Below are positions 8,236 to 16,933 of a stretch of DNA of 64,000 nucleotides, piece by piece. Every line of letters begins with the position of its first letter. Position 1 is the first letter of the stretch. Source of the stretch: Oscillospiraceae bacterium. GTDB taxonomy: Bacteria > Bacillota > Clostridia > Oscillospirales > Oscillospiraceae. Location: contig JAFQFH010000011.1 in assembly GCA_017398685.1 (NCBI GenBank), forward strand, positions 1-64,000, read 5' to 3'. The notes below the pieces were generated by a model, which worked only from the letters and a program-made list of their open reading frames with translations, did not search any database and had not been told where the DNA came from. Both the position numbers and the translations under genes were made by a program.

Positions 8236-9720
8236 ATGCAGCAGTTGGGTTTTGACAACAGTAAATATGTAAAGCTCCAGTCCCAGAACATCCGTGACCG
8301 TATAGAGCAGTTCGGCGGCAAGCTGTATCTGGAATTTGGCGGCAAGCTTTTTGACGACTACCATGCGTCCCGTGTTCTGCCGGGCTTCAATCCGGACAGC
8401 AAGGTGCGTATGCTCCTTGAGATGAAGGACGTGGCTGAGATCGTCATCGCCATCTCTGCCGACGATATAGAGCGCAGCAAGCGCAGAGGGGATCTGGGCA
8501 TCACCTATGAAGACGAAACGCTCAGACTTATTGACGCTTTCCGCGGCATAGGTCTTTATCTGGGCAGCATCGTCATCACCCACTACCGCGGTCAGGCCAT
8601 TGCCGACCAGTTCCAGAAGCGTCTGGAGATGCTGGGCATAAAGGTCTACCGCCACTACATCATTCCCGACTATCCTTCAAACGTACCCTTCATCGTCTCC
8701 GACGAGGGCTTTGGCCGCAATGACTATATAAAGACCGAGCGCTCTCTGGTGGTAGTCACCGCTCCCGGCCCCGGCAGCGGAAAGATGGCTACCTGTCTCA
8801 GCCAGCTCTACCATGAGCACAAGCAGGGTGTGAACGCAGGCTACGCCAAGTTTGAGACCTTCCCCATCTGGAATTTGCCCTTGAAGCACCCGGTCAATCT
8901 GGCATACGAGGCCGCCACTGCGGATCTGGACGATGTGAACATGATAGACCCCTTCCATCTGGAGGCCTACGGTGTCACCACCGTAAACTACAACCGTGAT
9001 GTGGAGATTTTCCCGGTGCTTGAGGCCATGTTCCGCAGAATGTACGGGGAGAGTCCCTATAAAAGCCCCACCGACATGGGCGTGAACATGATAGGCAAGT
9101 GCATCATTGATGATGAGGTCTGCCGCAAGGCCGCCATGCAGGAGATAATCCGCCGCTACTACGCCTCCGCCTGCTCCGTGCACCAGGGTCTTTCCGATCC
9201 TGCTGAGGTACGGCGCATAGAGCTTGTGATGAGCACGCTGAATATAGACGCTGCCATCCGCCCCACTGTCGCTGCCGCTCTTGCAAGAGCCGAGGAGACA
9301 GGCGGCCCCGCCGTGGCCATAGAGCTTCACGACGGCAGGGTCATCACCGGCAAGAACAGCTCCCTTCTGGGCGCTGCCTCCGCCTGCCTTATGAACGCTC
9401 TCAAGGCTCTGGCGGGAATAGACAAAAAGATGCTTTTGATTCCGCCCAGCATCATTGAGCCTATACAGCATCTCAAGGTGGAGCATCTTGGCAACCACAA
9501 CCCCAGACTGCACACGGATGAGCTGCTTATTGCCCTTTCCATCTGCGCTGTCACAAACCCCATCGCAGGCTACGCGCTGGATCAGCTGGGCAAGCTAAAA
9601 GGCTGCGAGGCCCACTCCTCCGTCATTCTCTCCCATGTGGATGAGGAGCTTTACAAAAAGCTTGGCATCAATCTGTCCTGTGAGCCCAGATATCAGGTCA
9701 AAAAGCTTTTCCACAAGTAA
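8236..9720 (+). CDS. DUF1846 family protein
   Basis: The 494-residue protein matches the conserved DUF1846 family, widespread in Firmicutes, structurally known but with no settled biochemical role. The near-invariant stretch RIEQFGGKLYLEFGGKLFDD follows the start, then RVLPGFNPDSKVRML and a P-loop-like TAPGPGSGKMATCLSQLY at about residues 177-194. The ATG at 8236 was chosen because GGAGGAAGG lies 10 nt upstream and homologues begin at this point. The frame is open to 8194 but that start would lie within the -10 region. It is a single-gene unit with its own promoter and terminator. Confidence 0.93.
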   Translation: MQQLGFDNSKYVKLQSQNIRDRIEQFGGKLYLEFGGKLFDDYHASRVLPGFNPDSKVRMLLEMKDVAEIVIAISADDIERSKRRGDLGITYEDETLRLIDAFRGIGLYLGSIVITHYRGQAIADQFQKRLEMLGIKVYRHYIIPDYPSNVPFIVSDEGFGRNDYIKTERSLVVVTAPGPGSGKMATCLSQLYHEHKQGVNAGYAKFETFPIWNLPLKHPVNLAYEAATADLDDVNMIDPFHLEAYGVTTVNYNRDVEIFPVLEAMFRRMYGESPYKSPTDMGVNMIGKCIIDDEVCRKAAMQEIIRRYYASACSVHQGLSDPAEVRRIELVMSTLNIDAAIRPTVAAALARAEETGGPAVAIELHDGRVITGKNSSLLGAASACLMNALKALAGIDKKMLLIPPSIIEPIQHLKVEHLGNHNPRLHTDELLIALSICAVTNPIAGYALDQLGKLKGCEAHSSVILSHVDEELYKKLGINLSCEPRYQVKKLFHK

Positions 9721-9730
9721 TATACAGCAA

Positions 9731-9767
9731 AAGCACCGTGCCGGCTGCACGGTGCTTTCGCTTTTAA
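9731..9767 (+). terminator. Terminator of the DUF1846 gene
   Basis: AAGCACCGTG pairs with CACGGTGCTT around a 7-nt loop, followed by TCGCTTTT. Confidence 0.8.
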
Positions 9768-9815
9768 AAAGAGAGGGGGAGAAAAGAATATGTATATCAA
9801 TAAAGGTGAGCGCCT

Positions 9816-10802
9816 TTATCTTTCAGGGACTTCCGCGTTTTTCGCGGCTTTCTTTTTATTTTTGCGGTGCTTGAGGCCGAAGAACAGTCCGGCAACAAGA
9901 GTTCCCAGCACCACAAGGGCAGGCAGCGCGCCCACAAAGGCTATAAATGCATCGCCCACAAAGCCCACAAAACCGGACAGGCCGCCTTCAAGGGCATCAG
10001 CCAGCTTTTCGCCGTAGCTGGGCTGGATACTGGCTTCAGGGGTATACTCCTCAACTTCTTCCACGCTCAGATAGATACTGCTGTAATTTACCTGACGGTC
10101 CCAGTTATTGAGGCTGGACTGGAGGCTTTCTATCTGGTAGCGAAGCTCGGTGAGTTTTTCCTCGATGGAGATTATATCCTCCACAGTTTCGGCTATCTCC
10201 AGCATCTCAATAAGCCGCTGCTCCTGAGTTTCATAGGCTGTGAGCCTTGCCTCGGTGTCGTAGTACCGGGCGGAGATATTCTCTGTGTAGGTGTGGCTGT
10301 AGGGCACATTGCCCAGAGTGGGCAGCTCACCCATCAGCTCGCTGAAATGCTCACTGGGTACGCGGATAGTATAGAAGGCAGAGCGGGTGCTGACACGGCC
10401 CCGGGATATATTGTAGTAGTTTGAGCCGTTTATGCTGCTTGACTCAATAAAGCCCTTGTACTTGTCCTCCACCAGATTGACTATGCTGCCCACGGTAACA
10501 TCAAAGCCTGTGGTCTCAAGAGTCACGTCGGCGGAGTAGATTATCTTCTCGGGATTTTGTGCGGGGACATCCGGGGAAGATGTGCCGCCGGATGCCGCCT
10601 GCATGGCAGTGTTTGCCACGGCAAAGCCGCCCATGGCCTCCTCAGCGGCTGCCATATCCATACTGTAGGCCATCTCCAGCTTTGCTTCCGGCGCCGGTGC
10701 CGCAGAGGGCGCCTCTACCGCGCGGCCATAGCTTTGCGTCCCGCAGGCGCAGAGAGTAAGGAGCATTGTGAGGGCAAGGGCCAGACTTATCTTCTTTTTC
10801 AT
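9816..10802 (-). CDS. DUF4349 domain lipoprotein
   Basis: A lipoprotein signal (MKKKISLALALTMLLTLCAC) with lipobox LCAC starts the protein. After an Ala/Pro-rich linker comes a DUF4349 domain: ADVTLETTGFD, FYTIRVPSEHF and YYDTEARLTAY. A coiled coil follows (EDIISIEEKLTELRYQIESL). A C-terminal membrane span (about 289-311) and a basic tail end it, so it is anchored at both ends of the envelope domain. The function is unknown. Two adjacent ATGs occur; GGGAGG lies 8 nt before the one used here and 5 nt before the other (10805). The frame is open to 10868 but without an SD. Confidence 0.85.
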   Translation of the reverse strand: MKKKISLALALTMLLTLCACGTQSYGRAVEAPSAAPAPEAKLEMAYSMDMAAAEEAMGGFAVANTAMQAASGGTSSPDVPAQNPEKIIYSADVTLETTGFDVTVGSIVNLVEDKYKGFIESSSINGSNYYNISRGRVSTRSAFYTIRVPSEHFSELMGELPTLGNVPYSHTYTENISARYYDTEARLTAYETQEQRLIEMLEIAETVEDIISIEEKLTELRYQIESLQSSLNNWDRQVNYSSIYLSVEEVEEYTPEASIQPSYGEKLADALEGGLSGFVGFVGDAFIAFVGALPALVVLGTLVAGLFFGLKHRKNKKKAAKNAEVPER

Positions 10803-10874
10803 CATTTCAGCCTCCCGCTTGTGTTTTATGTGGATATGACGGACGGTATACAAAAAAGTTTCCCTCAAACAAAA

Positions 10875-10905
10875 AAATTCCCGTGAAAATCACGGGAATT
10901 TTTCA
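10875..10905 (-). terminator. Terminator after the 256-residue lipoprotein
   Basis: AAATTCCCGTG and CACGGGAATTT pair around AAAAT, followed on the minus strand by TTTTTTTG. The site lies between the two lipoprotein genes. Confidence 0.8.
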
Positions 10906-10914
10906 GTATATGGA

Positions 10915-11685
10915 TTATTCGGCTGCTGCCTCTGCGGGGACGAAGATGCGGAAGTTCTGCTCGGAGAGGCTGATGAGGTTTCCTGTCTCATCGCAGACGA
11001 TCTGGAGAACATGGTCATAGCTGCCGTCGTTGTACTTGACGGTGGTGGCGCTGTCCATCTCCCAGGTCAGCTCGTCTTCCTGGCCCTGGAACAGCTCCGT
11101 ACCGGTGCCGTCGGCTCTGAGGATGAGGGTGTTGGTGTCATCGTCCTGATTTACAAAGGCCACGTCGGCAAAAATGGTGCTGAGAGTTGCAGGATCACCG
11201 CGGACATACCAGGTCTCGCTCTTATAGTCGTAGACTCTGAAGTTGTCCACAAACACAAGGTCGATGGAGCTTTCGCCGGCTTCGGCCTCGGCATCCACCA
11301 CGTGAAGCTCGGCATTTACAGTGCACAGCACGGTGCTGACACGCTCACCGTTTTCCATCTTCACGTAGGCAAGGCCCAGATCGCTGTTGTCGGCCAGTTC
11401 AAAGTATATGTAGTCGCCGCCTTCAACGCCGTCCTTGTACCAGGCATCGGCAGTGTGCTTTTCGTCAATGGCCTGACCCATGTTCACGACGGCAGGATCC
11501 ACGTTTGCCGCAGGCTCATTGCTGTCGGCGCTCTCCTCCTTGGCGGGAGCCTCGGTGACAGCAGGAACAACAGGCAGCTCTTCAGTGACTTCCGCAGGCT
11601 TGCTGCTTTCGCCGCCGCAGGCGCTGAGACTGAGTAACATAACTACGGTCAAAACAAGGGCTAAAACAGTGATGATCTTTTTCAT
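10915..11685 (-). CDS. Lipoprotein of unknown function
   Basis: The 256-residue protein starts with a lipoprotein signal (MKKIITVLALVLTVVMLL, lipobox SAC-G). A Pro/Glu/Ala-rich spacer (about 25-65) follows, then a soluble domain with many beta-like segments (YIYFELADNSDLGLAYVKM, NTLILRADGTGTELFQ, HVLQIVCDETGNLISL). I do not recognise a family. AAAGGAG lies 9 nt before the ATG. It is followed by a terminator and then the DUF4349 lipoprotein in the same direction. It has no enzymatic motif I can see and is probably an envelope protein. Confidence 0.75.
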   Translation of the reverse strand: MKKIITVLALVLTVVMLLSLSACGGESSKPAEVTEELPVVPAVTEAPAKEESADSNEPAANVDPAVVNMGQAIDEKHTADAWYKDGVEGGDYIYFELADNSDLGLAYVKMENGERVSTVLCTVNAELHVVDAEAEAGESSIDLVFVDNFRVYDYKSETWYVRGDPATLSTIFADVAFVNQDDDTNTLILRADGTGTELFQGQEDELTWEMDSATTVKYNDGSYDHVLQIVCDETGNLISLSEQNFRIFVPAEAAAE

Positions 11686-11834
11686 TATATATTCTCCTTT
11701 CGGTCTGGAAATGGCTGTTCAGAGCATGTGTAGCAATATCATAACACATATCTTTTCAATATGGAACAGTTTTTATGTTAATTTACATAATTTTTTGAAA
11801 AATTTTTCTTCCAGCCGCAGACGAAAAAGCAGAC

Positions 11835-12665
11835 TCATTTGAGCACATGGCGGCGTATGGCATGAGCCACCCCGGCTTCGTTGTTTGAAAGCGTTATCAT
11901 ATCTGCCGCAGCCTTCACTTCTTCTTCCGCATTTGACATGGCCACGCCCAGGCCTGCGGCCTTGAGCATACAGGTGTCGTTGGTGCCGTCACCGAAGGCC
12001 ATGGCATTTTCCAGCGTAAAGCCCAGATACTCGCACAGGGCCTTCAGGCCGTTATCCTTGCCTGCGCTTATGTGATTTAGCTCTATATTGGTTTTGACGG
12101 AGGTGGAAGGCAAAAGTTCCGGGAAAAGCCGGGGCAGTATCTCGTCTCTCTGGCGGAGCATCTCATCCATATCGGTAAAGAACATCTGCTGCTTCTGCAC
12201 ACTGTCGCCCCGCTGGATAAGCAGAGTTCTCAGATCAGGCACAGGCCGTCTCTGCTTTCTGACGGCGGCCTGCATGGCGGGGTGGGGCACAAACTCCCCT
12301 ATTCTCTCAAACATATGCCCGCTCATCCAGCCGCAGCCGTACTGGTAGCAATCGTATATCACAGGCAGAGTCTCCATGTAGTCGATAAGGGAAAGAGCCA
12401 TGTCCAGCGGGATCTCACCCCGGTATATGGTTTTGTCCTCTTTGGCGTCATATACCTGAGCCCCGTTTGCAAGGATGTAGTAGCGGATAAATGGCAGCGC
12501 CTTTATGCAATCATGCACGCCGATAAAAAGCCTGCCTGTGGCCGGGACGATATGTATCCCCTGCCCGGCCGCCTCAGTGAGAGCTTCAAGATTTTCCGGC
12601 GGTATCTCCTTGTTGTCGTCCAGAAAGGTTCCGTCCAGATCGAATGCAATAAGTTTAATGTCCAT
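11835..12665 (-). CDS. Cof-type HAD family hydrolase (sugar-phosphate phosphatase-like)
   Basis: The 276-residue protein belongs to the Cof subfamily of haloacid dehalogenase phosphatases. Motif I is DLDGTFLD (about 9-16) with the nucleophilic Asp, motif II is the T of PATGR, a lysine follows in HISAGKDNGLKAL, and motif IV is FGDGTNDTCML. The C2B-type cap lies between motifs II and III. Such enzymes dephosphorylate sugar phosphates, flavin or PLP; the substrate cannot be told. It follows deoD, from which it is separated by a terminator, and ends in a 150-bp AT-rich spacer. Confidence 0.88.
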   Translation of the reverse strand: MDIKLIAFDLDGTFLDDNKEIPPENLEALTEAAGQGIHIVPATGRLFIGVHDCIKALPFIRYYILANGAQVYDAKEDKTIYRGEIPLDMALSLIDYMETLPVIYDCYQYGCGWMSGHMFERIGEFVPHPAMQAAVRKQRRPVPDLRTLLIQRGDSVQKQQMFFTDMDEMLRQRDEILPRLFPELLPSTSVKTNIELNHISAGKDNGLKALCEYLGFTLENAMAFGDGTNDTCMLKAAGLGVAMSNAEEEVKAAADMITLSNNEAGVAHAIRRHVLK

Positions 12666-12682
12666 TTTCTACCTCAAAAAGA

Positions 12683-12714
12683 AAGCCCTGCGGAAAGCTT
12701 CAGACCTTCCGCAG
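12683..12714 (-). terminator. Terminator of deoD
   Basis: On the minus strand CTGCGGAA pairs with TTCCGCAG and is followed by GGCTTTCTTTTT. It lies between deoD and the HAD phosphatase gene. Confidence 0.75.
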
Positions 12715-12736
12715 AGCCCGGTCTGCATTAAAATAA

Positions 12737-13465
12737 TCAGATATCTGCCATTTTCACGGCAGTGTCGAGAGCTATCTCCATCATTTGGGTAAAGCCCACC
12801 TGTCTTTCCTCGGCAGAGAGGTATTCCTCCCTATAGATATGGTCAGACACGGAGCAGATGCAAAGAGCGCGCTTACCGTGGTATGCAGCATTTGCATAGA
12901 GAGCGGCGGCCTCCATCTCAATGCCGAGAATGCCCATTTTGCGCCACTTGTCGTTTACGTTGCTGCCCTCGGGGGAGTAGAAATTGTCGGAGGAGAGGAT
13001 GTTGCCCACGGTCACGCCGATACCCAGCTCCTTTGCCGCGTCAACTGCGGCGGTGAGAAGAGTATAGTCGGCAATGGGGGCGTAAAGGCCGCCCATCTTG
13101 AAATGGTCAATGTAGCCGCCCTGACAGCAGGCAGCCTGACCGATGACTATGTCCATCAGCTTCTGCCCGTCCTGAAGTGCGCCGCAGGAGCCGATACGGA
13201 TTATATTCTCAACACCGTATTCACTGAAAAGCTCCCAGCTGTATATGCCGATTGCGGGCATGCCCATGCCGGAGGCCATCACTGTGACGGGAACGCCCTT
13301 CCATGTGCCGGTATGGCCCTGAACGCCGCGCACATTGTTTACAAGCACGGGATTTTCAAGAAAGGTATCGGCTATGAATTTGGCTCTGAGAGGGTCGCCG
13401 GGCATAAGCACCGTTTTTGCGATCTCACCGATTTTGGAGTTTATATGAGGGGTAGGTACTGCCAT
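12737..13465 (-). CDS. deoD: Purine-nucleoside phosphorylase (hexameric DeoD type)
   Basis: The 242 residues match DeoD, which splits purine (deoxy)nucleosides with phosphate into base and ribose-1-phosphate. Visible marks are TPHINSKIGEIAKTVLMPGDP at the N-terminus, the phosphate-site RIGSCGALQ, the ribose/base site GIEMEAAALYA and the catalytic Asp in SVSDHI. AGGAGG lies 7 nt before the ATG. The promoter is divergent from that of udk, so purine and pyrimidine salvage genes are back to back. Confidence 0.95.
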   Translation of the reverse strand: MAVPTPHINSKIGEIAKTVLMPGDPLRAKFIADTFLENPVLVNNVRGVQGHTGTWKGVPVTVMASGMGMPAIGIYSWELFSEYGVENIIRIGSCGALQDGQKLMDIVIGQAACCQGGYIDHFKMGGLYAPIADYTLLTAAVDAAKELGIGVTVGNILSSDNFYSPEGSNVNDKWRKMGILGIEMEAAALYANAAYHGKRALCICSVSDHIYREEYLSAEERQVGFTQMMEIALDTAVKMADI

Positions 13466-13493
13466 ATTTCAAACCTCCTGATTTTTTCTTTGA

Positions 13494-13521
13494 TTATATT
13501 AGGAAAAAAGGCAAAAGTCAA
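13494..13521 (-). promoter_or_regulatory. Promoter for deoD
   Basis: On the minus strand TTGACT is followed after 16 nt by TATAAT, about 30 nt before the ATG. Confidence 0.65.
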
Positions 13522-13522
13522 A

Positions 13523-13551
13523 TTGAAAGAGCCGCGCCCTTGTGTTATTAT
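13523..13551 (+). promoter_or_regulatory. Promoter for udk-tdk
   Basis: TTGAAA (13523-13528), 17 nt, TATTAT (13546-13551), with the udk SD (GGAGG) 22 nt further on. Confidence 0.65.
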
Positions 13552-13586
13552 GGTATGGAAATAGAGAAAAGCGGAGGCTTGGGAAA

Positions 13587-14228
13587 ATGCAGGATGTAAT
13601 GGTAATCGGTATTGCCGGCGGCACCGGCAGCGGCAAGACCACTATCACAAGAAAGCTGATGCAGCATTTTGCCGGTGATGTATCGGTGATAAACCACGAC
13701 AACTATTATAAGGCCCACCACGAGATGAGCTATGAGCAGCGCTGCAAGCTCAACTACGACCACCCCAATGCATTTGATACGGAGCTTATGGTGCAGGATC
13801 TGAAAAATCTCAGGCAGGGGAAGAGCATATACTGCCCTGTCTATGACTACTCAATCCATGACCGTTCCGACAAGACCATACTTATCAATCCCGCCAAGGT
13901 AATCATCGTTGAAGGCATACTCATCTACCAGAGCCGTGAGCTGTGCCGGCAGATGGACATAAAGATATTTGTGGACACGGACGCCGATGTGCGTATACTG
14001 CGGCGCATAGTCCGCGATGTACGCGACAGGGGCCGCAGCCTTGACAGCGTTGTCAACCAGTACCTCAACACCGTAAAACCCATGCACGAGCAGTTCGTGG
14101 AGCCCAGCAAGAGAAATGCGGACATAATCATTCCCGAGGGCGGACACAATCAGGTGGCCCTTGAGATGGTCATCGAGCGTGTGCGGGCCCATCTGCAAAA
14201 GGGTACTGAGGAGGGCGAAAATGGCTAA
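13587..14228 (+). CDS. udk: Uridine kinase
   Basis: This protein has 213 residues, the usual Udk length. The Walker A is GGTGSGKT (11-18), followed by the INHDNYYKAH and NYDHPNAFDTELM motifs of uridine/cytidine kinase, then PVYDYSIHDR and the lid RIVRDVRDRGRS. It phosphorylates uridine or cytidine with ATP or GTP in salvage. The ATG was chosen because GGAGG lies 10 nt upstream and the P-loop sits at the canonical distance. The stop overlaps the tdk start by 8 nt, so the two kinases are translationally coupled. Confidence 0.94.
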   Translation: MQDVMVIGIAGGTGSGKTTITRKLMQHFAGDVSVINHDNYYKAHHEMSYEQRCKLNYDHPNAFDTELMVQDLKNLRQGKSIYCPVYDYSIHDRSDKTILINPAKVIIVEGILIYQSRELCRQMDIKIFVDTDADVRILRRIVRDVRDRGRSLDSVVNQYLNTVKPMHEQFVEPSKRNADIIIPEGGHNQVALEMVIERVRAHLQKGTEEGENG

Positions 14229-14802
14229 GCTTTATTTCAAATACGGCGCCATGGGCTCGTCCAAGTCCGCTCAGGCCCTTATCACCAAGTTCAACTATGA
14301 GGAGCTGGGCATGAAGGTGTGGCTTATAAAGCCCAGCACCGACACCAGAGACGGGGCAGACATTATAAAAAGCCGCATCGGCCTTGAGTGCAAGGCTCAG
14401 ATAATCACCCCTGACGAAAACATTGTGGAGGCTTACCGCAAGGCAGGCTCCCACGACGTTATAATCACCGACGAAGCCCAGTTTTTCACCCCCGAGCAGA
14501 TAGACCAGCTGCGTACACTGGTGGATGAGGATAATCTGCCGGTACTGTGCTTTGGTCTGCGTACCGACTTTCTCACCCACTTTTTCCCCGGGGCGAGAAG
14601 GCTTATGGAACTGGCAGACTCACTGACGGAGATAAAGACTGTCTGCGCCTGCGGCAGAAAGGCCACGGTAAATGCCCGCATAGATGAGTCAGGGCGCGTT
14701 GTCACCGAGGGTGCACAGGTATTTCTCGGCGGCAATGACAGCTATATTGCCATGTGCCACAAGTGCTGGAAGGACAAGATAAAAGAGCAGAGCGAAAAAT
14801 AA
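14221..14802 (+). CDS. tdk: Thymidine kinase (type II)
   Basis: The 193-residue protein is a TK1-like thymidine kinase. It has a P-loop variant GAMGSSKS (9-16), IITDEAQFFTPEQ with the catalytic Glu, the lasso GLRTDFLTHFFPGARRL, and a zinc ribbon (VCACGRKA near 141 and CHKCWKD near the end). It makes dTMP from thymidine. GGAGG precedes the ATG by 7 nt inside udk. The gene pair ends at a strong terminator shared with the convergent acyltransferase. Confidence 0.95.
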   Translation: MAKLYFKYGAMGSSKSAQALITKFNYEELGMKVWLIKPSTDTRDGADIIKSRIGLECKAQIITPDENIVEAYRKAGSHDVIITDEAQFFTPEQIDQLRTLVDEDNLPVLCFGLRTDFLTHFFPGARRLMELADSLTEIKTVCACGRKATVNARIDESGRVVTEGAQVFLGGNDSYIAMCHKCWKDKIKEQSEK

Positions 14803-14808
14803 AAAAAC

Positions 14809-14845
14809 CCGGCGCACCATGGAAGGTGCGCCGGTAATTTTATTA
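14809..14845. terminator. Terminator between tdk and the acyltransferase
   Basis: CCGGCGCACC pairs with GGTGCGCCGG around ATGGAA. TAATTTTATT follows on plus, and a T run (TTTTTTT) follows on minus. Confidence 0.85.
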
Positions 14846-15895
14846 TCAGGCAGTTTTCTTTTTATTGATAAGCTTGTGCATCATCTTTCCGTAGGCAATG
14901 GAGATAACTCCCAGAGCCATGGCGATGGCAAGCCACACCAGATTGCGGACAATGTAGTTGGGCATACCGTTTATCATGCGGCTTATTCCGCAGCGGGCAA
15001 GCAGGTCATAGCCCAGTACATTGACTATGTATATCTCCAGAGAATACTGGCCCAGAACGGAGAACACCGAGGATATCCAGCCGAGGGCCTTGTGCTTTGA
15101 GCAAAATTCAAACACCCAGCTGAGTATGAGCATCATGCCGGGAATTATGATAAGGCCAGGATACCAGCTTATACCGTACTTTGCGCCCAGATCGGCAGGC
15201 AGGCTCTGAACATAATAGGCAAGAGCGTTGCCCACAACCCACAGCACCAGCATAATGGGAACATTGAGCCTGATGTTCTTGTTTCTCACTGCGCAGTCCG
15301 CCGCAATTATGCCCATGACGAAGGCAATGGTACGGGCATAGGCCACAAGAAAATCAGAGCCGAAGAAGCAGACCTGAGTGATGCAGAAAAAGCCCAGCAG
15401 CAGTGCAAGCTTTTTGCCGCTGCCCTCAAAATGCTTCACAAGAAGCACCATGGGCGGCGCCACAAGGTAGAATACCATAAGCGCCTGAATATACCAGTTG
15501 AACTGATTGTCAAGCCCTGCAAACCAGCCCATGAGAAAAACATTGCCCATAAACTGCTGTATATTCTGCAAAAGGGCCTCCGGTGCAAAGCGCAGGGAAT
15601 AGACAAAGATGGGAATGGCATAGATGAAGATGACCGGCAGGTAGTAGGGGTATACCCTCATAAAGCGGCGCTTATAGAAAGGAAGGAGCTGGGAGTTCTT
15701 GCTCAGGGAATGGTAAGCGCCAAGTCCCGTCATAAAGAAAAATATATCAATGACCCACAGAAGGCTCACAAGATAGCTCATAGGGCCACTGCGGAAAATC
15801 ATATCTGAGTGCCCTATAAGCACATCCAGTATGCAAAATCCCATAATGTGGGCGCGGTACTTGCCTATCTTCGCCATGTAGTCCTTTATTAACAT
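14846..15895 (-). CDS. Acyltransferase family 3 membrane protein
   Basis: The 349-residue polytopic protein (about 10 membrane segments) matches the acyltransferase-3 family, which O-acetylates cell-surface sugars or lipids. Marks are the early H in GHSDMIFRSG, DIFFFMTGLGAYHSLSK and FYKRRFMRVYPYYLP. The ATG at 15895 has AAAGGAG 8 nt upstream. The frame is open to 15970, but that would overlap trxB without an SD. It follows trxB by 40 nt and is probably co-transcribed. The acceptor is unknown. Confidence 0.85.
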   Translation of the reverse strand: MLIKDYMAKIGKYRAHIMGFCILDVLIGHSDMIFRSGPMSYLVSLLWVIDIFFFMTGLGAYHSLSKNSQLLPFYKRRFMRVYPYYLPVIFIYAIPIFVYSLRFAPEALLQNIQQFMGNVFLMGWFAGLDNQFNWYIQALMVFYLVAPPMVLLVKHFEGSGKKLALLLGFFCITQVCFFGSDFLVAYARTIAFVMGIIAADCAVRNKNIRLNVPIMLVLWVVGNALAYYVQSLPADLGAKYGISWYPGLIIIPGMMLILSWVFEFCSKHKALGWISSVFSVLGQYSLEIYIVNVLGYDLLARCGISRMINGMPNYIVRNLVWLAIAMALGVISIAYGKMMHKLINKKKTA

Positions 15896-15935
15896 TCTCT
15901 GCTCCTTTCCGCAGCACCGGCTGCGGTCATATATT

Positions 15936-16838
15936 TCATCCCAGATATTCGCAGGCCGCCAGCGCCGCAACAGACCCGTCGGCCACGGCGGTAGTCAGCT
16001 GGTGTACGCTCTTTCTGCGGCAGTCGCCTGCTACGAACACGCCCTCAGTCACAGTGCGGCAGTCCTCACCGGAAAGTGCGTAGCCTGCATCGTCCAGCTC
16101 GACAAAGCCGGAAAAGGCGGCGTTGTCCGGTCTGTGACCTATTGCCACGAAAAGCCCCGCCACAGGGATTTTTCTCTTCTCTCCCTGTATGTCCACCACC
16201 ACGGCCTCAAGCTCCTTTTCACCCTCAAGGGCGGTCACGGATGCATTGAGCACAAACTCAACATTTGCTTTCTCTCTCAGCGCCTCCACAAGCTTTGCCT
16301 CGCCCCGGAAGCTGTCCCTGCGGTGGATAAGGTAGACCCGGCTGCACTTTTCGCTCAGAAGCAGGGCATCCTGAAGAGCGCTGTTGCCGCCGCCGTTGAC
16401 GGCAACGGGCAGGTCCTTGTAAAATGCCCCGTCGCACACGGCGCAAAAGCACACGCCGTTGCCCACAAGCTCCTGCTCCCGCTCCAGCCCCAGCATACGG
16501 GGCTTGGCACCGGTAGCGATTACGAGAGCGCGACACTCAAACTCAGCCCCGGACAGGGTTTTTACACATTTTATGCCGTCCTTTATCTCAAGGCCGCAGA
16601 CCTCTTCCAGCTCCACGTCCGCACCCTGCTCCATGGCCTGAGCCAGCAGCATATCGCCCAGCTCCACACCGCTTATGGAGATATGGCTGGGGAAGTTTTC
16701 CACACGGGGAGACCAGTTTATCTGTCCGCCAAAAGCGTCCTTTTCCAGCACCAGCACGGTTTTACCCGCACGGCGGGCGTAGGTGGCGGCTGTGAGACCG
16801 GCAGGGCCGCCGCCGATAACTATGATATCATAAATCAT
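15936..16838 (-). CDS. trxB: Thioredoxin-disulfide reductase
   Basis: The 300-residue flavoprotein has the FAD Rossmann motif GGGPAGLTAATYA, the redox pair C132-A-V-C135 (GVCFCAVCDGAFY), the NADPH motif GGGNSALQDA and the C-terminal FVAGDCRRKSVHQLTTAVADG. It reduces thioredoxin with NADPH, which fits the neighbouring NrdD with its thioredoxin-like tail. The ATG at 16838 matches homologues. Its SD is poor (AAAGGA 14 nt away), and a 7-codon out-of-frame ORF overlaps it. A TTG at 16871 is the in-frame alternative. Confidence 0.92.
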   Translation of the reverse strand: MIYDIIVIGGGPAGLTAATYARRAGKTVLVLEKDAFGGQINWSPRVENFPSHISISGVELGDMLLAQAMEQGADVELEEVCGLEIKDGIKCVKTLSGAEFECRALVIATGAKPRMLGLEREQELVGNGVCFCAVCDGAFYKDLPVAVNGGGNSALQDALLLSEKCSRVYLIHRRDSFRGEAKLVEALREKANVEFVLNASVTALEGEKELEAVVVDIQGEKRKIPVAGLFVAIGHRPDNAAFSGFVELDDAGYALSGEDCRTVTEGVFVAGDCRRKSVHQLTTAVADGSVAALAACEYLG

Positions 16839-16889
16839 GCTTTTGTTCCATTGTCCTTTTTCGTTTTGCAAATTTCTGCATATTTTACA

Positions 16890-16918
16890 ATAAGACCCGG
16901 TCAGAAACCGGGTCTTAT
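16890..16918 (-). terminator. Terminator of nrdG-nrdD
   Basis: A perfect 12-bp stem (ATAAGACCCGGT/ACCGGGTCTTAT) around 5 nt follows the nrdD stop on the minus strand and ends in TTGTAAAAT. Confidence 0.75.
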
Positions 16919-16933
16919 CTTATTTTGCTTGTA

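Noticed and set aside
16838..16871. Longer trxB starting at TTG 16871
   Set aside because: It would add 11 residues absent from thioredoxin reductases, and no SD supports it; ATG 16838 begins at the conserved FAD strand.
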